Source: Candidatus Yanofskybacteria bacterium CG10_big_fil_rev_8_21_14_0_10_36_16
GTDB taxonomy: Bacteria; Patescibacteria; Paceibacteria; 2-02-FULL-40-12; IGHO2-01-FULL-4-A
Reading direction: 5' to 3'
Assembly: GCA_002794035.1 (NCBI GenBank)
Contig: PCXQ01000006.1
Span: 1 to 22,971 of the forward strand
Length of the DNA stretch: 22,971 bases
Below the pieces are notes generated by a model, which had not been told where the DNA came from, ran no database searches, and saw nothing but the letters and a program-made list of their open reading frames with translations. A program made the translations under genes and the position numbers. This document shows, piece after piece, positions 21,263 through 22,971 of this stretch. Every line of letters begins with the position of its first letter. Positions within the stretch are counted from its first letter, which is position 1.

Positions 21263-22848
21263 AAACACAAAAAACAATACAACTTGGCAACGAGTGGCTC
21301 ACAATAAATGATTGCCATGAAGTGGCTAGGCAATTTAAAATTGTTCAATTACTCCCAAAGGTTAAAATTAACCTTGAAAAAAGCAGAGCTATTTTAAGCA
21401 ATTATATAGACAAACATGTCCCAGTTTATGGCATAAGCACACAATTTGGAGGTCAGGTAAACTTAACCGATGAAAAATATAACATTTCAGACCACCCTCT
21501 ATATCTAAAAGCACTTGAGGAAAGACAGGGAGACCTAATAAGATCTCACACAGCTGGTCTAGGAGATGAATCACCTGAAGACTCTGTAAGAGCAGCGATG
21601 CTTGTTAGGGCTAGATGCCTAAGTTTAGGTTATTCTGGTGTTAGCGCTGAACCGATAAAACAACTGGTTAATTTTTTAAATTATAGAATACATCCAATTG
21701 TGCCAAAATACGGATCAATAGGTGCAAGTGGAGATCTTATTCCATTATCACACATCGCTTCAGCTCTTTGTGGCCACGACATAGAGGTAAAATTTAAAAA
21801 TAAGAAAATTAAAGTCCAGGAAGCAATGCAACAAACTGGTATTAGCCCCCTGAAACTAAAGGGCAGAGAAGGACTAGCACTTATTAACGGAACCTCTTTT
21901 ATGACAGGAATCTCTTCGTTGGCAATTTATGACTTGAATCGACTCTTTAACCAAATACTCTCTGCAATCGCAATGTCTCTGGAGGCACTCGGAGTAATGG
22001 ACAGTGCTTATGAACCATTGGTACACGAACTTAAAAACCATCCTGGTGCCACAAAAGTAAACAATTACCTTCTTTGTGCATGGCACGGAAGTAAACTTAT
22101 AAGAAAATTAGATAGTGAAAGAAAAGAGTTTTTATCTTCATACGGTGCTTCAGCAAATAATCACCATCAAAACACTAGGCCATTACAGGATTATTACTCC
22201 TTAAGATCCATACCACAGGGGTTTGGGCCTTTTTGGGAAAACTTAAACAGATCAGTAAAATGGGTTGAAAGAGAAATTAACTCTGTAAACGACAACCCCG
22301 TTATAGACCCAGAATCCGGCAAGATACACCATGCAGCTAATTTCATGGGATATTATATAACAGATACATGTGATATCCTTAAGATAGACATTTCTCAAGC
22401 ATCAACGTGGATGCATGCAATACTAGCCAATCTTGTTCACCCTAGAAAAAACTTTGGATTGCCGGCCAACCTTGTAGAGCGACCCGCTGTTTATAGCGGA
22501 TTCAGACCTTACCAAATTTTAAGCGCATCCATCGCAGTACAAAACAGAAAGCTGGCTCAATCCCAACAATCATTCACCATACCCACGGAAGGTGATAATC
22601 AAGACGTAAACAGCCTAGGAACTCATGCCGCCTTTGATCTTAAAGAAGCGGTATCCAACCTAGAACTCATAACAGCAATAATATTTTTAGCTGCAAGCCA
22701 AGCACTGGATTTAAGAGGTATTGAAAATGCCAGCAATCATAGCCGTAAAATCAGAAACATCATAAGGAGAGAATGTCCAAAATTAACATCAGACCGATCT
22801 CCGAGTGAAGAAATTAAAAAAATGATAAATATAATGAGAAGACAATAA
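21259..22848 (+). CDS. MIO-type aromatic amino acid ammonia-lyase or aminomutase
   Basis: This is a 529-residue protein of the HAL/PAL superfamily. The catalytic Tyr57 is in VYGISTQFGG, and the Ala-Ser-Gly triad that cyclises to MIO is 156-158 in YGSIGASGDLIPLSH. NGT (210-212), YSLR (R316), SVNDNP (342-347) and AANFMG follow. NQDVNSLG (447-454) has Gln448 where histidases have Glu (EDHVSMG), so histidine is an unlikely substrate. RSHTAG places H97 at the position of His89 of Rhodobacter tyrosine ammonia-lyase. Together these favour tyrosine lyase or tyrosine 2,3-aminomutase activity. Cytosolic homotetramer by family. It starts within the ligase stop (ATGA overlap). Confidence 0.92.
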   Translation: MKTQKTIQLGNEWLTINDCHEVARQFKIVQLLPKVKINLEKSRAILSNYIDKHVPVYGISTQFGGQVNLTDEKYNISDHPLYLKALEERQGDLIRSHTAGLGDESPEDSVRAAMLVRARCLSLGYSGVSAEPIKQLVNFLNYRIHPIVPKYGSIGASGDLIPLSHIASALCGHDIEVKFKNKKIKVQEAMQQTGISPLKLKGREGLALINGTSFMTGISSLAIYDLNRLFNQILSAIAMSLEALGVMDSAYEPLVHELKNHPGATKVNNYLLCAWHGSKLIRKLDSERKEFLSSYGASANNHHQNTRPLQDYYSLRSIPQGFGPFWENLNRSVKWVEREINSVNDNPVIDPESGKIHHAANFMGYYITDTCDILKIDISQASTWMHAILANLVHPRKNFGLPANLVERPAVYSGFRPYQILSASIAVQNRKLAQSQQSFTIPTEGDNQDVNSLGTHAAFDLKEAVSNLELITAIIFLAASQALDLRGIENASNHSRKIRNIIRRECPKLTSDRSPSEEIKKMINIMRRQ

Positions 22849-22872
22849 AAACTCAACTCATTTATTTATTTT

Positions 22873-22971
22873 ATGGATAAATCTACTCTACAAACAATAA
22901 TTGGATTGGGGTGCATGGCTCCTTCAGGTGACAATTCTCAACCTTGGCGCTTTGAAGTTAAGGGAGACACC
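22873..22971 (+). CDS. Nitroreductase-family protein, N-terminal fragment cut by the window end
   Basis: The ATG at 22873 opens 33 codons to the window edge (starts MDKSTLQTIIGLGCMAPSGD, continues NSQPWRFEV). APSGDNSQPWRF is the FMN-binding start of the nitroreductase fold, and the same motif begins the C-terminal half of Rv1355c-type ThiF-nitroreductase fusions as I recall them. It follows the lyase by 24 nt with no terminator between, so it probably belongs to the same unit. Substrate and full domain content lie outside the window. Confidence 0.8.
   Translation, partial: MDKSTLQTIIGLGCMAPSGDNSQPWRFEVKGDT

Noticed and set aside
21259..22848. Histidine ammonia-lyase (hutH)
   Set aside because: The histidase Glu motif (EDHVSMG) is replaced by NQDVNSLG and no other histidine-use genes are near.
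18807..22971. Photoactive yellow protein chromophore pathway (tyrosine lyase plus coumaroyl ligase)
   Set aside because: No PYP gene is visible and ThiF and nitroreductase do not belong to that pathway; only the right flank could revive it.
1..22971. tRNA or rRNA genes
   Set aside because: No T-loop/acceptor pattern or rRNA-like conserved stretch was seen on reading both strands; a tRNA scan could confirm.

Overview
The window looks like a piece of an AT-rich, gene-dense chromosome from a Patescibacteria (Candidate Phyla Radiation, CPR) bacterium. This is inferred from several signs seen together. There are many short genes, and several belong to hypothetical families I associate with that group (the one-TM protein at 3261, the DUF5654-like protein at 8982, Gmad2 and eight-cysteine modules). 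TruB is short, and most plus-strand genes lack a Shine-Dalgarno (SD) site. Small dispersed repeats sit between genes and also in frame inside genes. No rRNA, tRNA or CRISPR array was seen. A marker-gene phylogeny would be needed to name the lineage.

Layout. (1) 2-4978 is a cell-surface block: two tandem paralogous secreted beta-rich proteins with Gly-rich C-terminal linkers (the first is cut by the window edge), a one-TM conserved hypothetical, a secreted coiled-coil protein with a Pro/Thr tail, and a small membrane-anchored coiled-coil protein. (2) 5002-9592 holds housekeeping and small genes: a UppP-like phosphatase, a SIMPL-domain protein, a GIY-YIG nuclease cassette that has interrupted a gene, a PEBP/YbhB protein, acylphosphatase, a PPC/DUF296 protein, a DUF5654-like membrane protein and a MazG-like pyrophosphohydrolase. 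(3) 9713-16015 holds a secreted multidomain sugar-dehydrogenase-like propeller protein, a minus-strand orphan, a CorA-type transporter, a GH1 glycosidase, a membrane-anchored DsbA-like thioredoxin and truB. (4) 16059-18719 holds a minus-strand protein that I align with the indoleamine 2,3-dioxygenase (IDO) family. Divergent from it is a DUF167 - Cas4-like nuclease - pterin carbinolamine dehydratase operon. (5) 18755-22971 is a separate transcription unit, delimited by a strong terminator followed by a consensus -10 box. It encodes a ThiF/E1-like protein, a PaaK-like adenylate-forming ligase, an MIO-type aromatic amino acid ammonia-lyase or aminomutase, and the first 33 residues of a nitroreductase, with 4-nt overlaps at the first two junctions.

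The most interesting part is region 5, perhaps together with region 4. The ThiF protein resembles the N-terminal half of Rv1355c-type ThiF-nitroreductase fusions, and here a nitroreductase starts three genes downstream in the same unit. Between them lie a lyase, whose pocket residues suggest tyrosine rather than histidine, and an acid-activating ligase. Together they suggest an uncharacterised pathway for an aryl-acrylate or beta-aryl-amino-acid compound. Chemistry and product are inference.

Regulation visible in the sequence: four plus-strand genes have a -10 box only 6-7 nt before the ATG, as expected for leaderless mRNAs, while the two minus-strand genes carry strong SD sites. Intergenic stretches are all under about 200 nt and hold terminators, promoters or AT-rich repeats as listed.
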